Shown: piece by piece, positions 44,547 to 53,714 of the stretch
Layout: every line of letters starts with the position of its first letter
Numbering within the stretch: the first letter of the stretch is position 1
NCBI RefSeq assembly: GCF_024169655.1
Contig: NZ_JALJWV010000001.1
Location: 1,617,001-1,681,000 of the forward strand
Direction: 5' to 3'
DNA: 64,000 nucleotides
DNA from: Pseudomonas marginalis
Lineage (GTDB): Bacteria > Pseudomonadota > Gammaproteobacteria > Pseudomonadales > Pseudomonadaceae
Made by a program: the position numbers and the translations under genes
Notes under the pieces: generated by a model
Databases searched by the model: none
What the model was told of the DNA's origin: nothing
What the model saw: the letters and a program-made list of their open reading frames with translations, nothing else

Positions 44547-45448
44547 CGCGCCCATTTCTCCAGGGCAAAATCCACGAAAGCCCGCAGTTTAGGCAGGCGG
44601 TAACGATCCTGGCCGTACAGCAGATGCATGGGGCGGCTGGGCAGTTGATAACGGGTCAGTAATGCCTCCAGCTTTCCGCTCTGCAGGTCGGGCTGCACCA
44701 GGGCATCGGGCAGCATGACGATGCCCATGCCTTGCACCGCCGCCTGGCGCAGGGCTTGCGAGCTGTTGATGGTCAGCGAGCCGGACACGGGGATCTCCAC
44801 TTCGCCGTCCGCGCCGCTCATGCGCCACAGTTTGTCGGCGTTACGCCAATCGTCGCTGGAGGGGTAGGCGAATGCCAGGCAGTCGTGTTGTTGCAGATCT
44901 TCCGGCGTTTGCGGCGTGCCGCGTCGCGCCAGGTAATCCGGCGCGGCGCACAGGGTGATGGTGTAGTCCTGCAGGGGCCGGGCGATCAGGCTTGAGGGTT
45001 CCAGCTCGCCCAGGCGGATGGCCACGTCGAAGCCGCTGTCGACCAGGTCCATGCGTTGATTGCTGAGCACCACGTACAACTTGATCAGCGGGTAACGTTG
45101 GGAAAATTCGCTCAAGGCCGGCGCCAGGCGTTCGGTGCCGAAGGCGGGCGGGGCGGTGATGCGCAGGGTGCCCTTGGGCACGTCGCTGTGGGCCTGTTCG
45201 GCCAATTGCTCGGAGTCGGCCACCAGCCCCAGCACTTCCAGGCAGCGCTGGTAATACTGCCCGCCGAATTCGGTGAGGCTTTGCTTGCGCGTGGTGCGCT
45301 TGAGCAGGCTGACCCCCAGCCGTTGCTCCAGGGCGCGCAAATGGTTGCCGACCATGGTGGTCGACATCCCACTGGCATGGGCCGCGGCGGTCATGCTGCC
45401 GGTCTCGACCACTTTCACATACACCGACATCGCCTGGAACAGATCCAT
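44543..45448 (-). CDS. LysR-family transcriptional regulator
   Basis: A 301-residue LTTR. The N-terminus MDLFQAMSVYVKVVETGSMTAAA and the recognition helix (GMSTTMVGNHLRALEQRLGV) are typical; the ligand domain begins GTLRITAPPAFGTERLAP. ATG 45448 has CAGGG upstream; an in-frame ATG at 45472 adds eight residues. It is divergent from the argD-like aminotransferase, which it may regulate. Confidence 0.85.
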   Translation of the reverse strand: MDLFQAMSVYVKVVETGSMTAAAHASGMSTTMVGNHLRALEQRLGVSLLKRTTRKQSLTEFGGQYYQRCLEVLGLVADSEQLAEQAHSDVPKGTLRITAPPAFGTERLAPALSEFSQRYPLIKLYVVLSNQRMDLVDSGFDVAIRLGELEPSSLIARPLQDYTITLCAAPDYLARRGTPQTPEDLQQHDCLAFAYPSSDDWRNADKLWRMSGADGEVEIPVSGSLTINSSQALRQAAVQGMGIVMLPDALVQPDLQSGKLEALLTRYQLPSRPMHLLYGQDRYRLPKLRAFVDFALEKWAR

Positions 45449-45550
45449 TATCAAGCCCTGGTTTAAAGTCATTGCAGAAAAGCACAGTTTATCCAGCTTG
45501 GGTGGCTAACGATACTGTCCCCATCCCAACCTGCACTGGAGCTTGCCACC

Positions 45551-46720
45551 ATGACCGCCGCTTGCCTGATGAGCACTTACCAACCCTTGGCCTTGAGCTT
45601 TGCGCGTGGCCTGGGCACGCGCTTGTGGGACCAGCAGGGCCGCGAATACCTGGACGCCGTGGCTGGCGTGGCCGTGACCAACGTCGGACACTCCCATCCG
45701 AAACTGGTGACAGCCATCAGCGAACAAGCCGGGTTGCTGTTGCACACCTCCAACCTCTACAGCATCGATTGGCAACAACGCTTGGCCCAGCGTCTGACCC
45801 AACTGTCCGGGCTGGATCGCGCGTTCTTCAACAACTCCGGCGCCGAGGCCAACGAGACCGCGCTAAAACTGGCGCGGTTGCACGGCTGGAAAAAGGGCAT
45901 CGAGGCGCCGTTGGTGGTGGTGATGGAGAACGCTTTCCACGGGCGCACGTTGGGCACCATGGCGGCCAGCGACGGGCCTTCGGTCCGCTTGGGGTTCCAG
46001 CGCTTGCCGGGGGATTTTCTCAAGGTCGGCTTTGGCGACCTGGCGGCGCTGGAGGCGATCACGCAAGCGTTTGGCACGCGCATCGCAGCGGTCTTGCTGG
46101 AACCGATCCAAGGCGAAAGCGGGGTGCAGATGGCGCCAGCCGGTTACCTGAAAGCCCTGCGCGCTCACTGCACGCGCCACGGTTGGCTGATGATGCTCGA
46201 TGAAATCCAGACTGGCATCGGCCGCACCGGCGCCTGGTTTGCCTTCCAGCACGAGGGCATCGTGCCGGACGTGATGACCCTGGCCAAAGGCCTCGGCAAC
46301 GGCGTGCCCATCGGCGCCTGCCTGGCCAGGAACGTGGCGGCCGACTTGTTCACCCCGGGCAGCCACGGCAGCACGTTCGGCGGTAACCCATTGGCCTGCC
46401 GGGTGGGTTGCACCGTGCTGGAGATCATTGAAGAACAAGGCCTTCTGCAGAACGCCGCGCAACAGGGCGAGCGCTTGTTGGCGCGCTTATGGGTGGAGTT
46501 GGATGAGCACCCGCAGGTCCTGGCGATTCGCGGCAAAGGCTTGATGATCGGCATCGAACTGGCAAGCCCGTGTCGCGACCTGGCCCTGCGCGCCGCCCAG
46601 GAGCATGGGCTGCTGATCAACGTGACCCGGGGCAAGGTGATCCGCCTGCTGCCACCGCTGACCCTGGAGGCCAAGGAAGTCGAGATGATCGTGCGGGCCA
46701 TCACCCGCTTGCTGGATTGA
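45551..46720 (+). CDS. argD: Class III (acetylornithine-type) aminotransferase
   Basis: A 389-residue PLP enzyme of the ArgD/class III group. Features: [36 protein letters not shown], the Asp of [14 protein letters not shown], the PLP Lys in [13 protein letters not shown] near residue 247, and [11 protein letters not shown]. The length and [10 protein letters not shown] favour acetylornithine or succinylornithine aminotransferase. Pseudomonads also carry aruC/argD elsewhere, so this could be a paralogue with a different amine substrate. A hairpin follows at 46729. Confidence 0.8.
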   Translation: MTAACLMSTYQPLALSFARGLGTRLWDQQGREYLDAVAGVAVTNVGHSHPKLVTAISEQAGLLLHTSNLYSIDWQQRLAQRLTQLSGLDRAFFNNSGAEANETALKLARLHGWKKGIEAPLVVVMENAFHGRTLGTMAASDGPSVRLGFQRLPGDFLKVGFGDLAALEAITQAFGTRIAAVLLEPIQGESGVQMAPAGYLKALRAHCTRHGWLMMLDEIQTGIGRTGAWFAFQHEGIVPDVMTLAKGLGNGVPIGACLARNVAADLFTPGSHGSTFGGNPLACRVGCTVLEIIEEQGLLQNAAQQGERLLARLWVELDEHPQVLAIRGKGLMIGIELASPCRDLALRAAQEHGLLINVTRGKVIRLLPPLTLEAKEVEMIVRAITRLLD

Positions 46721-46728
46721 AATGAGAT

Positions 46729-46764
46729 CCCCTGTGGGAGGGTGCTTGCCCCCTCCTACAGGGG
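46729..46764. repeat. REP-like hairpin after the aminotransferase gene
   Basis: CCCCTGTGGGAGG ... CCTCCTACAGGGG, 13-base arms with one mismatch, nine bases after the stop and between convergent genes. It may act as a terminator. Confidence 0.7.
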
Positions 46765-46777
46765 ATTCCGCTGATCT

Positions 46778-47692
46778 TCAGAGGTCACTCCCATTCAACC
46801 ACTCTTGGTTCATCGTCTCGCTATCCCCCAGGTATTCCAGCAACCAACTCATCGCCGGGGACAGTTTGTTCTGCGCCCAGGCCACGCATGACGGGCTGGC
46901 CGGGAACGGCCGGCGCAGTTGCAGCGCGACCAGCTCACCGCGTTCGATCCACGGCAACACCTGATGCGCCGGCGCCATGCCGACGCACAGACCGTCGCGC
47001 AGGCAGTCAATGGCCGAGGCCCAGTTCGGCACCACCAGCCGGCGCTGGTTGTCCAGGGTCCAGGTATCGCGCTTGGGCAGGTTGCGCGAGGTGTCGGTCA
47101 TGCACAGGGACGCGAACGGGCGCAGTTGATCGTCACTGAGCAAACCGTCCAGCGCCGCCAGCGGGTGTTTCGCGCTGACCACACACAACCAGTTCAACAG
47201 GCCCATATCGCGAAACGTGAAGTGACTCGCCACCGGCACCGCGCTGGTGGCGCCGATCACGATGTCGGTGCGCTCATCGGCGAGGGCGTCCCACACGCCG
47301 TTGTACACCTCGTACTCCAGCAGCAATTCCACGTCTGGGAACTGCCGATAGAAATCCAGCACCAACTGCCGGCAGCGCTGCGGCTTGACGATGGAGTCCA
47401 CTGCGACCTTCAACTGGCCGCTCCAGCCATTGGCCACTTGCTGGCACAGGCGCCGTGTGCCGAGCATGGTTTTCATCACACTGCGGGCTTCGTCTATAAA
47501 TAGACGGCCGGCGGGAGTGAGCTCTACGTCACGATGGCGCCGCACAAATAGGGGCACGGCCAGCCACTCTTCCAACTGACGCACCGTGTAGCTGATGGCC
47601 GACGGCACTCGGTGCAATTCCTGGGCGGCGGCGCTGAAGCTGCCATGGCGTGCGACCGCATCGACCACATCCAGGGAGTATTCGGACCACAT
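46778..47692 (-). CDS. punR: LysR-family regulator PunR
   Basis: A 304-residue LTTR closely resembling E. coli YdhB/PunR over the entire length: MWSEYSLDVVDAVARHGSFS, ELHRVPSAISYTVRQLEEWL at the N-terminus, and PAMSWLLEYLGDSETMNQEWL near the C-terminus. In E. coli PunR responds to purine nucleosides and activates the neighbouring transporter gene punC. Here too the transporter is divergent, across about 120 AT-rich bases. ATG 47692 gives the family start. Confidence 0.9.
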   Translation of the reverse strand: MWSEYSLDVVDAVARHGSFSAAAQELHRVPSAISYTVRQLEEWLAVPLFVRRHRDVELTPAGRLFIDEARSVMKTMLGTRRLCQQVANGWSGQLKVAVDSIVKPQRCRQLVLDFYRQFPDVELLLEYEVYNGVWDALADERTDIVIGATSAVPVASHFTFRDMGLLNWLCVVSAKHPLAALDGLLSDDQLRPFASLCMTDTSRNLPKRDTWTLDNQRRLVVPNWASAIDCLRDGLCVGMAPAHQVLPWIERGELVALQLRRPFPASPSCVAWAQNKLSPAMSWLLEYLGDSETMNQEWLNGSDL

Positions 47693-47814
47693 GGCGGCTG
47701 CCTTCAAATTAATTGATAGAAGTGTCCAATTATTATCGCTTCACAGAGAAATTGTCAGCTTCATAATGGGCAGTAGTCAGCAAATTGTTTGATGGCAAGA
47801 TCTACAAGGCTTCA

Positions 47815-48999
47815 ATGAAAAATTCTTTTGGTTTCACCTGGTACCTGGCGGGGCTGAGCATGCTTGGTTATCTCGCCATGGACATGTACTTGCCGGCGTT
47901 CGGCGCCATGGGCGAGCAATTACACATCGGCGCGGGTGCAGTGGGCGCCAGCTTGAGTATTTTCCTCGCCGGCTTTGCCGTGGGGCAGTTGTTGTGGGGG
48001 CCGTTGTCTGACCGACTGGGGCGCAAACCGATCCTGCTCACGGGCCTGAGCCTGTTCGTGCTGGGTTGTATCGGCATGTTCTGGGTCGAGACCGCAGCGC
48101 AGTTGCTGGCACTGCGCTTTATCCAGGCGATTGGCGTGTGTTCCGCCGCTGTGAGCTGGCAGGCGCTGGTGATTGACCGTTACCCGGCCGATAAGGCTCA
48201 CCGCGTATTTGCCAGCATCATGCCGCTGATGTCGTTATCGCCGGCCCTGGCGCCGCTGCTGGGGGCCATGGTGTTGAATCACTTTGGTTGGCAGGCGATT
48301 TTCGCGGTGTTGCTGGGCGTGTCGCTGCTGTTGCTGCTGCCGACTCTATTCCTGCGCACTGCGCCGAAACGGCTGGCGGAGGAGGGCGAACCTACGCGCC
48401 TCGGTTATGGGCAGTTGCTCGGCTCGCGCGTGTTCACCGGCAACGTCATGATCTTTGCCGCCTGCTCCGCCAGTTTCTTCGCCTGGTTGACCGCCTCGCC
48501 GTTCATCCTTGGCGACATGGGCTACAGCCCGAATGACATTGGCCTGAGTTATGTGCTGCCGACCCTCGCGTTCCTGATCGGTGGCTACAGTTGCCGCAGC
48601 GCTTTGCAGCGTTTCCAGGGCAAGACGTTGTTACCCTGGCTGCTGGTGGCCTACTGCATCAGCATGCTCGCGTTGTACCTGGTCGCCACCTTGAGCGTGC
48701 CGACCCTGACCACCTTGCTGATTCCGTTCTGCCTGATGGCCCTGGTCAACGGTGCCAGTTACCCCATCGTGGTGGCGAATGCGCTGATGCCGTTTGCGGA
48801 AAACTCCGGCAAGGCGGCGGCGCTGCAAAACACCCTGCAACTGGGCCTGTGTTTTCTCAGCAGCCTGTTGGTGTCGTCGATGCTCGAGCAGCCGCTGCTG
48901 ATCACCGTGATTGTGATGCTGGCGACCGCACCGCTGGCGGTGCTGGGGTATTGGCTGGCGCGGCCGAAAACCGATCATTCGCAGCTGGAAAACGCTTGA
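47815..48999 (+). CDS. punC: MFS purine nucleoside transporter PunC
   Basis: A 394-residue major facilitator with twelve predicted membrane helices. [14 protein letters not shown] in helix 1, [14 protein letters not shown] in the loop 2-3 and [13 protein letters not shown] match YdhC/PunC of the Bcr/CflA drug-resistance-like subfamily. In E. coli it imports adenosine and related purine nucleosides. AAGG precedes ATG 47815; an in-frame TTG upstream is less likely. Divergence from punR supports the assignment. Confidence 0.85.
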   Translation: MKNSFGFTWYLAGLSMLGYLAMDMYLPAFGAMGEQLHIGAGAVGASLSIFLAGFAVGQLLWGPLSDRLGRKPILLTGLSLFVLGCIGMFWVETAAQLLALRFIQAIGVCSAAVSWQALVIDRYPADKAHRVFASIMPLMSLSPALAPLLGAMVLNHFGWQAIFAVLLGVSLLLLLPTLFLRTAPKRLAEEGEPTRLGYGQLLGSRVFTGNVMIFAACSASFFAWLTASPFILGDMGYSPNDIGLSYVLPTLAFLIGGYSCRSALQRFQGKTLLPWLLVAYCISMLALYLVATLSVPTLTTLLIPFCLMALVNGASYPIVVANALMPFAENSGKAAALQNTLQLGLCFLSSLLVSSMLEQPLLITVIVMLATAPLAVLGYWLARPKTDHSQLENA

Positions 49000-49308
49000 G
49001 TTGGCAATGCATTCCAACATGTGGGAACTGGCTTGCCTGCGCTGGTATCGGCTCGGTGAACCTGATGCGCCGCGTTGTCTGCATCGCAGGCACGCCAACG
49101 CCCACACGTGATTGCGGTTTCTTCCGCGTCTTGAGCGATACGCCCTGGAACGTCACTGCCCTATTCAGCGTGGTCGTCGACGTGCGATTGGCGATTTTGT
49201 AACACCGTGGGATGGGATCTTGTTCGGGTGATTGTATACAACTCTATGGACATATAGTCCAGGTATTGCATACAGTGGCCCCACAACAAAAACAGAGACC
49301 CGCTCACC
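49000..49308. other. Region between punC and the NCS2 permease gene
   Basis: About 309 bases with no supported gene. It holds a degenerate REP half (49020-49042, starting TGTGGGAACTGGCTTGCC) and, near the permease, two dyads that may be operators (next entry). Confidence 0.45.
49232..49275 (+). promoter_or_regulatory. Two TTGTATACAA-type dyads ahead of the purine permease
   Basis: TTGTATACAA (49232-49241) is a perfect ten-base palindrome; TTGCATACAG (49266-49275) is a degenerate copy 34 bases on, centre to centre. Such GTATAC dyads are typical operators of GntR/FCD regulators. The permease ATG is at 49309. Confidence 0.5.
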
Positions 49309-50811
49309 ATGACTATCCCGAAGGCGTCACCGCAACGGCCCGAAGATGAGAATCTCGGCGTCGCCGCCAACATGGCTTACGGCCTGCAGCATGTGCTCAC
49401 TATGTATGGCGGCATCGTTGCCGTGCCGTTGATTATTGGCCAGGCGGCCGGGTTGTCGCCGGCGGATATTGGCCTGTTGATCGCCGCGTCGCTGTTTGCC
49501 GGTGGCCTGGCCACGCTGTTGCAAACCCTTGGCCTGCCGTTCTTTGGCTGTCAGTTGCCGCTGGTGCAGGGCGTGTCGTTTTCCGGAGTGGCGACGATGG
49601 TGGCGATTGTCGGCAGTGATGGCGCCGGTGGGGTGCCGGCGATTCTCGGGGCGGTGATGGCTGCGTCGTTTATCGGGCTACTGATCACGCCGGTGTTCTC
49701 GCGGATCACCCGGTTTTTCCCGCCGTTGGTGACCGGCATTGTGATCACGACCATCGGCCTGACCCTGATGCCGGTGGCCGCGCGCTGGGCCATGGGCGGC
49801 AACAGCCACGCGGCGGATTTCGGCAGCATGGCGAATGTCGGCCTGGCCGCGCTGACGCTGGTGCTGGTGTTGTTGCTGAGCAAAATCGGCAGCGCGGCGA
49901 TCTCGCGGTTATCAATCCTGTTGGCGATGGTGATCGGCACCGTGATTGCGGTGTTCCTCGGCATGGCGGACTTTTCCGGCGTGAGCCAGGGGCCGATGTT
50001 CGGCTTCCCTGCGCCCTTTCATTTCGGCGTGCCGACCTTCCATGTGGCGGCGATCATTTCCATGTGCATTGTGGTGATGGTGACGCTGGTGGAGACCTCG
50101 GCGGACATCCTGGCCGTGGGCGAGATCATCGACACCAAAGTCGACTCCAAACGCCTGGGTAACGGCTTGCGTGCCGACATGCTGTCGAGCATGTTTGCGC
50201 CGATTTTTGGTTCGTTTACCCAGAGCGCGTTCGCCCAGAACGTCGGCCTGGTCGCGGTTACCGGGGTGAAAAGTCGGTTTGTGGTCGCGACGGGCGGGGT
50301 GTTCCTGGTCATCCTCGGCCTGCTGCCGTTTATGGGGCGGGTGATTGCGGCAGTGCCGACCTCGGTATTGGGCGGTGCCGGGATTGTATTGTTCGGCACC
50401 GTGGCGGCGAGCGGTATTCGCACCTTGTCCAAGGTGGATTACCGCAACAACATGAACCTGATCATCGTTGCCACCTCGATCGGTTTCGGCATGATCCCCA
50501 TTGCCGCGCCGAATTTCTATGATCACTTTCCTGGCTGGTTCGCGACCATTTTTCATTCGGGCATCAGTTCCTCGGCGATCATGGCGATTCTGCTGAACCT
50601 GACGTTCAATCACTTCACTGCCGGCAACTCGGACCAGCAGTCGGTGTTTGTGGCGGGGACTGAGCGCAGCCTGTGTTTCCAGGACGTGGCAGTCTTGCGC
50701 GAGGGCGATTACTTCAGGGGTGGCAAGCTGTTTGATGCCGAAGGGAAGGAGATTCCGCTGCTGGCCGAGGTGTCGAAAAAAGCGCCGAAGGCCGAGACCA
50801 GCGAAGCCTGA
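49309..50811 (+). CDS. NCS2-family xanthine/uracil permease
   Basis: A 500-residue nucleobase:cation symporter-2 with about 12-14 membrane helices. The family blocks are present: MAYGLQHVLTMYGGIVAVPLIIG, LPLVQGVSFSGVATM (helix 3) and the substrate-binding VTLVETSADILAVGEI and GSFTQSAFAQNVGLVAVTGVK. The last of these (QNVGL with VTGVKSR) is the NCS2 signature, and the ETSAD segment suggests xanthine or uric acid. The C-terminal 50 residues are a soluble tail. With punC it forms a small purine-uptake locus. Confidence 0.9.
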   Translation: MTIPKASPQRPEDENLGVAANMAYGLQHVLTMYGGIVAVPLIIGQAAGLSPADIGLLIAASLFAGGLATLLQTLGLPFFGCQLPLVQGVSFSGVATMVAIVGSDGAGGVPAILGAVMAASFIGLLITPVFSRITRFFPPLVTGIVITTIGLTLMPVAARWAMGGNSHAADFGSMANVGLAALTLVLVLLLSKIGSAAISRLSILLAMVIGTVIAVFLGMADFSGVSQGPMFGFPAPFHFGVPTFHVAAIISMCIVVMVTLVETSADILAVGEIIDTKVDSKRLGNGLRADMLSSMFAPIFGSFTQSAFAQNVGLVAVTGVKSRFVVATGGVFLVILGLLPFMGRVIAAVPTSVLGGAGIVLFGTVAASGIRTLSKVDYRNNMNLIIVATSIGFGMIPIAAPNFYDHFPGWFATIFHSGISSSAIMAILLNLTFNHFTAGNSDQQSVFVAGTERSLCFQDVAVLREGDYFRGGKLFDAEGKEIPLLAEVSKKAPKAETSEA

Positions 50812-50815
50812 ATGG

Positions 50816-50841
50816 GTGGGAGCGAGCAAACTCGCTCCCAC
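50816..50841. repeat. REP-like hairpin between permease and peptidase genes
   Basis: GTGGGAGCGAG CAAA CTCGCTCCCAC, perfect eleven-base arms between convergent genes. Confidence 0.85.
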
Positions 50842-50849
50842 GGTGGACC

Positions 50850-51782
50850 TCAGCCAGCCTTAAGGGCTTTGTGCGGCACAGAACACGCCTCATCCAAAAA
50901 CTTCACCACGGTCCCCATGCACGCCTGGCGTTCTTCCACATGGGGCATGTGGCTGGAGTCTTCAAACAGCGCCCAGCGCACATCCGCGATTTCATCCAGG
51001 AACGGCTTGACCACCAACGGTGTGGCTTCGTCATGCCGGCCGGAGATCACCAGGGTCGGCACCTTGATCGCCGACAGACGGCCAATCACGTTCCAGTCCT
51101 TCAAACTGCCGATCACATGGAACTCGGTCGGGCCGCTCATGGCGTGGTACACGGTCGGGTCTGCATCGACCTGGGCGAAAGTGCGCGCGACCTCGTCTGG
51201 CCATGGGTTGACCCGGCAGACGTGCTGGTCGTAGAAAATTCGCGAGGCGGCGAGATATTCCGGGTCCTGGTAGGTGCCGGCGGCTTCATGCTTGAGCAGG
51301 GTTTCATGCACGCCTTCGGGCAGCAGCTGACGCAGGCGGTTGGCTTCGCTGACCCAGGTACGCATGCAGGTGGGCGAGTTGGCCGGGATAAACGCACGCA
51401 GGCCCTTGGGTTGCAGAATCGCATGTTCGCTGCCGAGCATGCCGCCCCAGGATTGCCCGAGAATTGCGTAGTTCTGGCTGATTTGCAGGTGGTCCAGCAG
51501 GTTGTTCAGTTCGTCGAGGAACAGGCTGACAGTCCAGAAGGACGGGTCTTTGTCGGGCAAGTGCGTGGAGCGGCCGTTGCCCAGTTGGTCGTAGTGGATG
51601 ACAGCATGGCCACTGGCGGCAACGTCCTTGAAGGCGTCGACATAGTCATGGGTGCAGCCGGGACCGCCGTGGATGATCACCAACGGTGTACGGCCGGAGG
51701 TCAGGTCGCCGGTGATGCGGTACCAGGTCTGATAGGGGCCGAAGGGCGCGTACCCTTCGCGGATTTTCTCGATGAATTCCAT
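50850..51782 (-). CDS. Proline iminopeptidase-family hydrolase
   Basis: A 310-residue alpha/beta hydrolase of the peptidase S33 (proline iminopeptidase) family. HGGPG forms the oxyanion-hole motif at residues 38-42, the nucleophile is Ser111 in GQSWGG, and Asp (SGRHDE) and His (DSSHMPH) complete the triad. It should release N-terminal residues, often proline, from small peptides or cleave small amides. It starts 92 bases from the pipR stop codon on the same strand; a lux-box-like dyad lies in between, so it probably has its own PipR-controlled promoter. ATG 51782 has CAGGG upstream. Confidence 0.88.
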   Translation of the reverse strand: MEFIEKIREGYAPFGPYQTWYRITGDLTSGRTPLVIIHGGPGCTHDYVDAFKDVAASGHAVIHYDQLGNGRSTHLPDKDPSFWTVSLFLDELNNLLDHLQISQNYAILGQSWGGMLGSEHAILQPKGLRAFIPANSPTCMRTWVSEANRLRQLLPEGVHETLLKHEAAGTYQDPEYLAASRIFYDQHVCRVNPWPDEVARTFAQVDADPTVYHAMSGPTEFHVIGSLKDWNVIGRLSAIKVPTLVISGRHDEATPLVVKPFLDEIADVRWALFEDSSHMPHVEERQACMGTVVKFLDEACSVPHKALKAG

Positions 51783-51843
51783 TTCGTACCCTGCTTTGAA
51801 AAAAAGGATCAGGGACACGATAATCGGCACAGAACGTTTAGGT

Positions 51844-51863
51844 AACTAGCAAAACAGCTAGGT
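51844..51863 (-). promoter_or_regulatory. lux-box-like dyad upstream of the 51782 peptidase gene
   Basis: AACTAGCAAAACAGCTAGGT: 20 bases with CTA at 3-5 and TAG at 16-18, the spacing of classical lux boxes. It is centred about 71 bases before the peptidase ATG and 12 bases beyond the pipR stop. It shares CTA-N10-TAGGT with the dyad at 52720. Confidence 0.7.
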
Positions 51864-51874
51864 TTTGCCGAGGG

Positions 51875-52639
51875 TCAACCCTCCAGCAAGCGATAATGGG
51901 TGGCGCGCACCACGGCCTGTACGCGATTTTTCGCCCCCAGTTTGTGCATCGCTGAGGCGAGATGCAGGGTGACTACCGCCAGTGAGCGGCTCAACTGCGT
52001 GGCGATTTCGGCGGCGGTCAGGCCGTCGGCGGCCCATTTCAGGCACTCGCGCTCGCGTTTGGTCAGACGGATATGCGGGTAGGTGCGTAGTTCATTGCTG
52101 AACAACGGGTAGGCCGCTTCCTGCAATGCATGGGAAATCAGGTTGAAATCCGACAAGGTTTGCTGCGCATCCTCCAGCACCGTGTGCGCCTTGCCGGTGC
52201 GCAAGCCGGTCAACGATGCGAAGCCGCCCCGGGGCAGGTGAATCGGCACGCTGACGCCGCAGGTCAGTTGCTGATCATGCAGGTAAGACGAGACGGGGGC
52301 GTGGCACGGGTCCATGATCTTCTGCAGCGCGGTTTGCGCCTTGGCCTCGTAGGACCAGACAAACGGCGACACCGTGCTCAAGGCCAGGTGCTGCACCGGA
52401 TCGATCTGGTAAAACCCTTCGCTGCACCATAAGGCGTGCCAATCGGAAGGGGTGTTGCGCAGTTGCAGCACAGAAGGTGTGATCAACGCACCGTTGAGGT
52501 CGATGGGCACCGGCGAATAGTCATACACCAGCGCATCGAAACCCAGCTGTTGGGCGAGGATAAACGTATTGTCCATCTGCTCATCCAGGCTCCTGCCCGG
52601 CATGAGACGGTGATTGAAGGCAGTTAGCTTGGCCAGCAT
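51875..52639 (-). CDS. pipR: LuxR-family solo regulator (PipR/PsoR/OryR class)
   Basis: A 254-residue LuxR-type regulator with no luxI in the window. The ligand domain (about 1-165) keeps Trp67, Asp80, Pro81 and Trp95 at the positions of TraR Trp57, Asp70, Pro71 and Trp85, but Tyr61 is replaced by Trp71 (WHALWCSEGFYQIDP), the change known from plant-responsive solos. The C-terminal LuxR helix-turn-helix is KRERECLKWAADGLTAAEIA. ATG 52639 is favoured by GGGAGC eight bases upstream; ATG 52660 in frame would add seven residues. Peptidase genes on both sides and the importer beyond are the hallmark of this class, in which PipR of a Populus endophyte responds to a plant-derived ethanolamine compound. 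Confidence 0.88.
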   Translation of the reverse strand: MLAKLTAFNHRLMPGRSLDEQMDNTFILAQQLGFDALVYDYSPVPIDLNGALITPSVLQLRNTPSDWHALWCSEGFYQIDPVQHLALSTVSPFVWSYEAKAQTALQKIMDPCHAPVSSYLHDQQLTCGVSVPIHLPRGGFASLTGLRTGKAHTVLEDAQQTLSDFNLISHALQEAAYPLFSNELRTYPHIRLTKRERECLKWAADGLTAAEIATQLSRSLAVVTLHLASAMHKLGAKNRVQAVVRATHYRLLEG

Positions 52640-52719
52640 CCGTTCTGCTCCCGAATTCATATGAATCTCGACTTGCTGCAAGTAGAATGCCACGCCCCGG
52701 CGAAGGACTGCCAGGCCAA

Positions 52720-52739
52720 ACCTATAAGAAATACTAGGT
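52720..52739 (+). promoter_or_regulatory. lux-box-like dyad between pipR and pipA
   Basis: ACCTATAAGAAATACTAGGT: 20 bases with outer ACCT/AGGT and inner CTA/TAG, matching the length and symmetry of the V. fischeri lux box. It lies between the divergent regulator and peptidase genes, centred about 94 bases before the pipA ATG. Confidence 0.8.
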
Positions 52740-52823
52740 TATGGATGCACGGCATCCTCGGTAGCTTATGGCCTCATAAGCGGCCGCAACCCGCCAGGCC
52801 GATACCACACAAGGAACGTATGC

Positions 52824-53711
52824 ATGTGGCGTGAAATAGCCCCCGACCAGCAGTACACCGTGCAAGTCGATGGCCATGACCTCGTGGTCTACAGCTTTGG
52901 CGAAGGCGATGAGGTGCTGTTGTGCCTCAACGGCGGGCCGGGGCTGCCGTGTGACTACTTGCGCGACGCCCATGGCTGGCTCAAAGAGCATGACCTGCGA
53001 GTGGTTGCATTCGACCAGCTTGGCACCGGTGCTTCAGCCAGACCGACCGAAGTTTCCCTGTGGGAAATCGGCCGTTATGTCGAAGAAGTCGAAACCGTGC
53101 GCCAAACCCTGGGCCTGGGCCGTGTGCATCTGCTCGGGCATTCCTGGGGCGGCTGGCTGGGCATCGAATACGCCATCCGTTACCCCGATGCGCTGAAAAG
53201 CCTGATCCTGGAAAACACCGTCGGCGACATTCCGCACCTCTCCCGGGAACTCGAACGCCTGCGCGGCGCCCTCGGCAGCGAAACCGTGGCGATGATGCAG
53301 CGCCATGAAGCCATGGGCACGCTGGATCACCCGCAGTACCAGGCCGCGATCACCTTGCTCACCTATCGCCACGTGTGCCGCCTGGACGAGTGGCCGGCGC
53401 CGCTCCGGCGCTCCCTCGACGACTGGAACATGGGCCCCTACGCAACCATGCAGGGCCCCAACGAATTTCTGTATATCGGTAACCTCAAGGACTGGAACCG
53501 CATCGCCGAGATGGCTGAGTTCAAGATGCCGATGCTGATCACCACCGGCCAGCACGACGAACTCACCCCAGCCTGCGCCCTGCGCATGAAACTGGCCGCC
53601 CGGCACGCCGAATTGCAGGTGTTCCCCAACAGCAGTCATATGCCATTTTATGAAGAGCCCCAGGCGTACTTCCCGGTACTGCTGGACTTCCTCGCGCGTC
53701 ACCGAGGCTGA
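52824..53711 (+). CDS. pipA: Proline iminopeptidase-type hydrolase (PipA-like)
   Basis: A 295-residue S33 alpha/beta hydrolase. NGGPG (36-40) replaces the usual HGGPG; the nucleophile is Ser107 in GHSWGG, with Asp245 (TGQHDE) and His272 (NSSHMPF). It is cytosolic. AAGGAA precedes the ATG. It opens a six-gene operon: only three bases separate it from the first permease, and the following genes overlap. In the PipR system the adjacent pipA is the main regulator target, and the lux-box-like dyad upstream fits that. It is the second such hydrolase in the cluster, distinct in sequence from the 51782 copy. Confidence 0.88.
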   Translation: MWREIAPDQQYTVQVDGHDLVVYSFGEGDEVLLCLNGGPGLPCDYLRDAHGWLKEHDLRVVAFDQLGTGASARPTEVSLWEIGRYVEEVETVRQTLGLGRVHLLGHSWGGWLGIEYAIRYPDALKSLILENTVGDIPHLSRELERLRGALGSETVAMMQRHEAMGTLDHPQYQAAITLLTYRHVCRLDEWPAPLRRSLDDWNMGPYATMQGPNEFLYIGNLKDWNRIAEMAEFKMPMLITTGQHDELTPACALRMKLAARHAELQVFPNSSHMPFYEEPQAYFPVLLDFLARHRG

Positions 53712-53714
53712 CGG

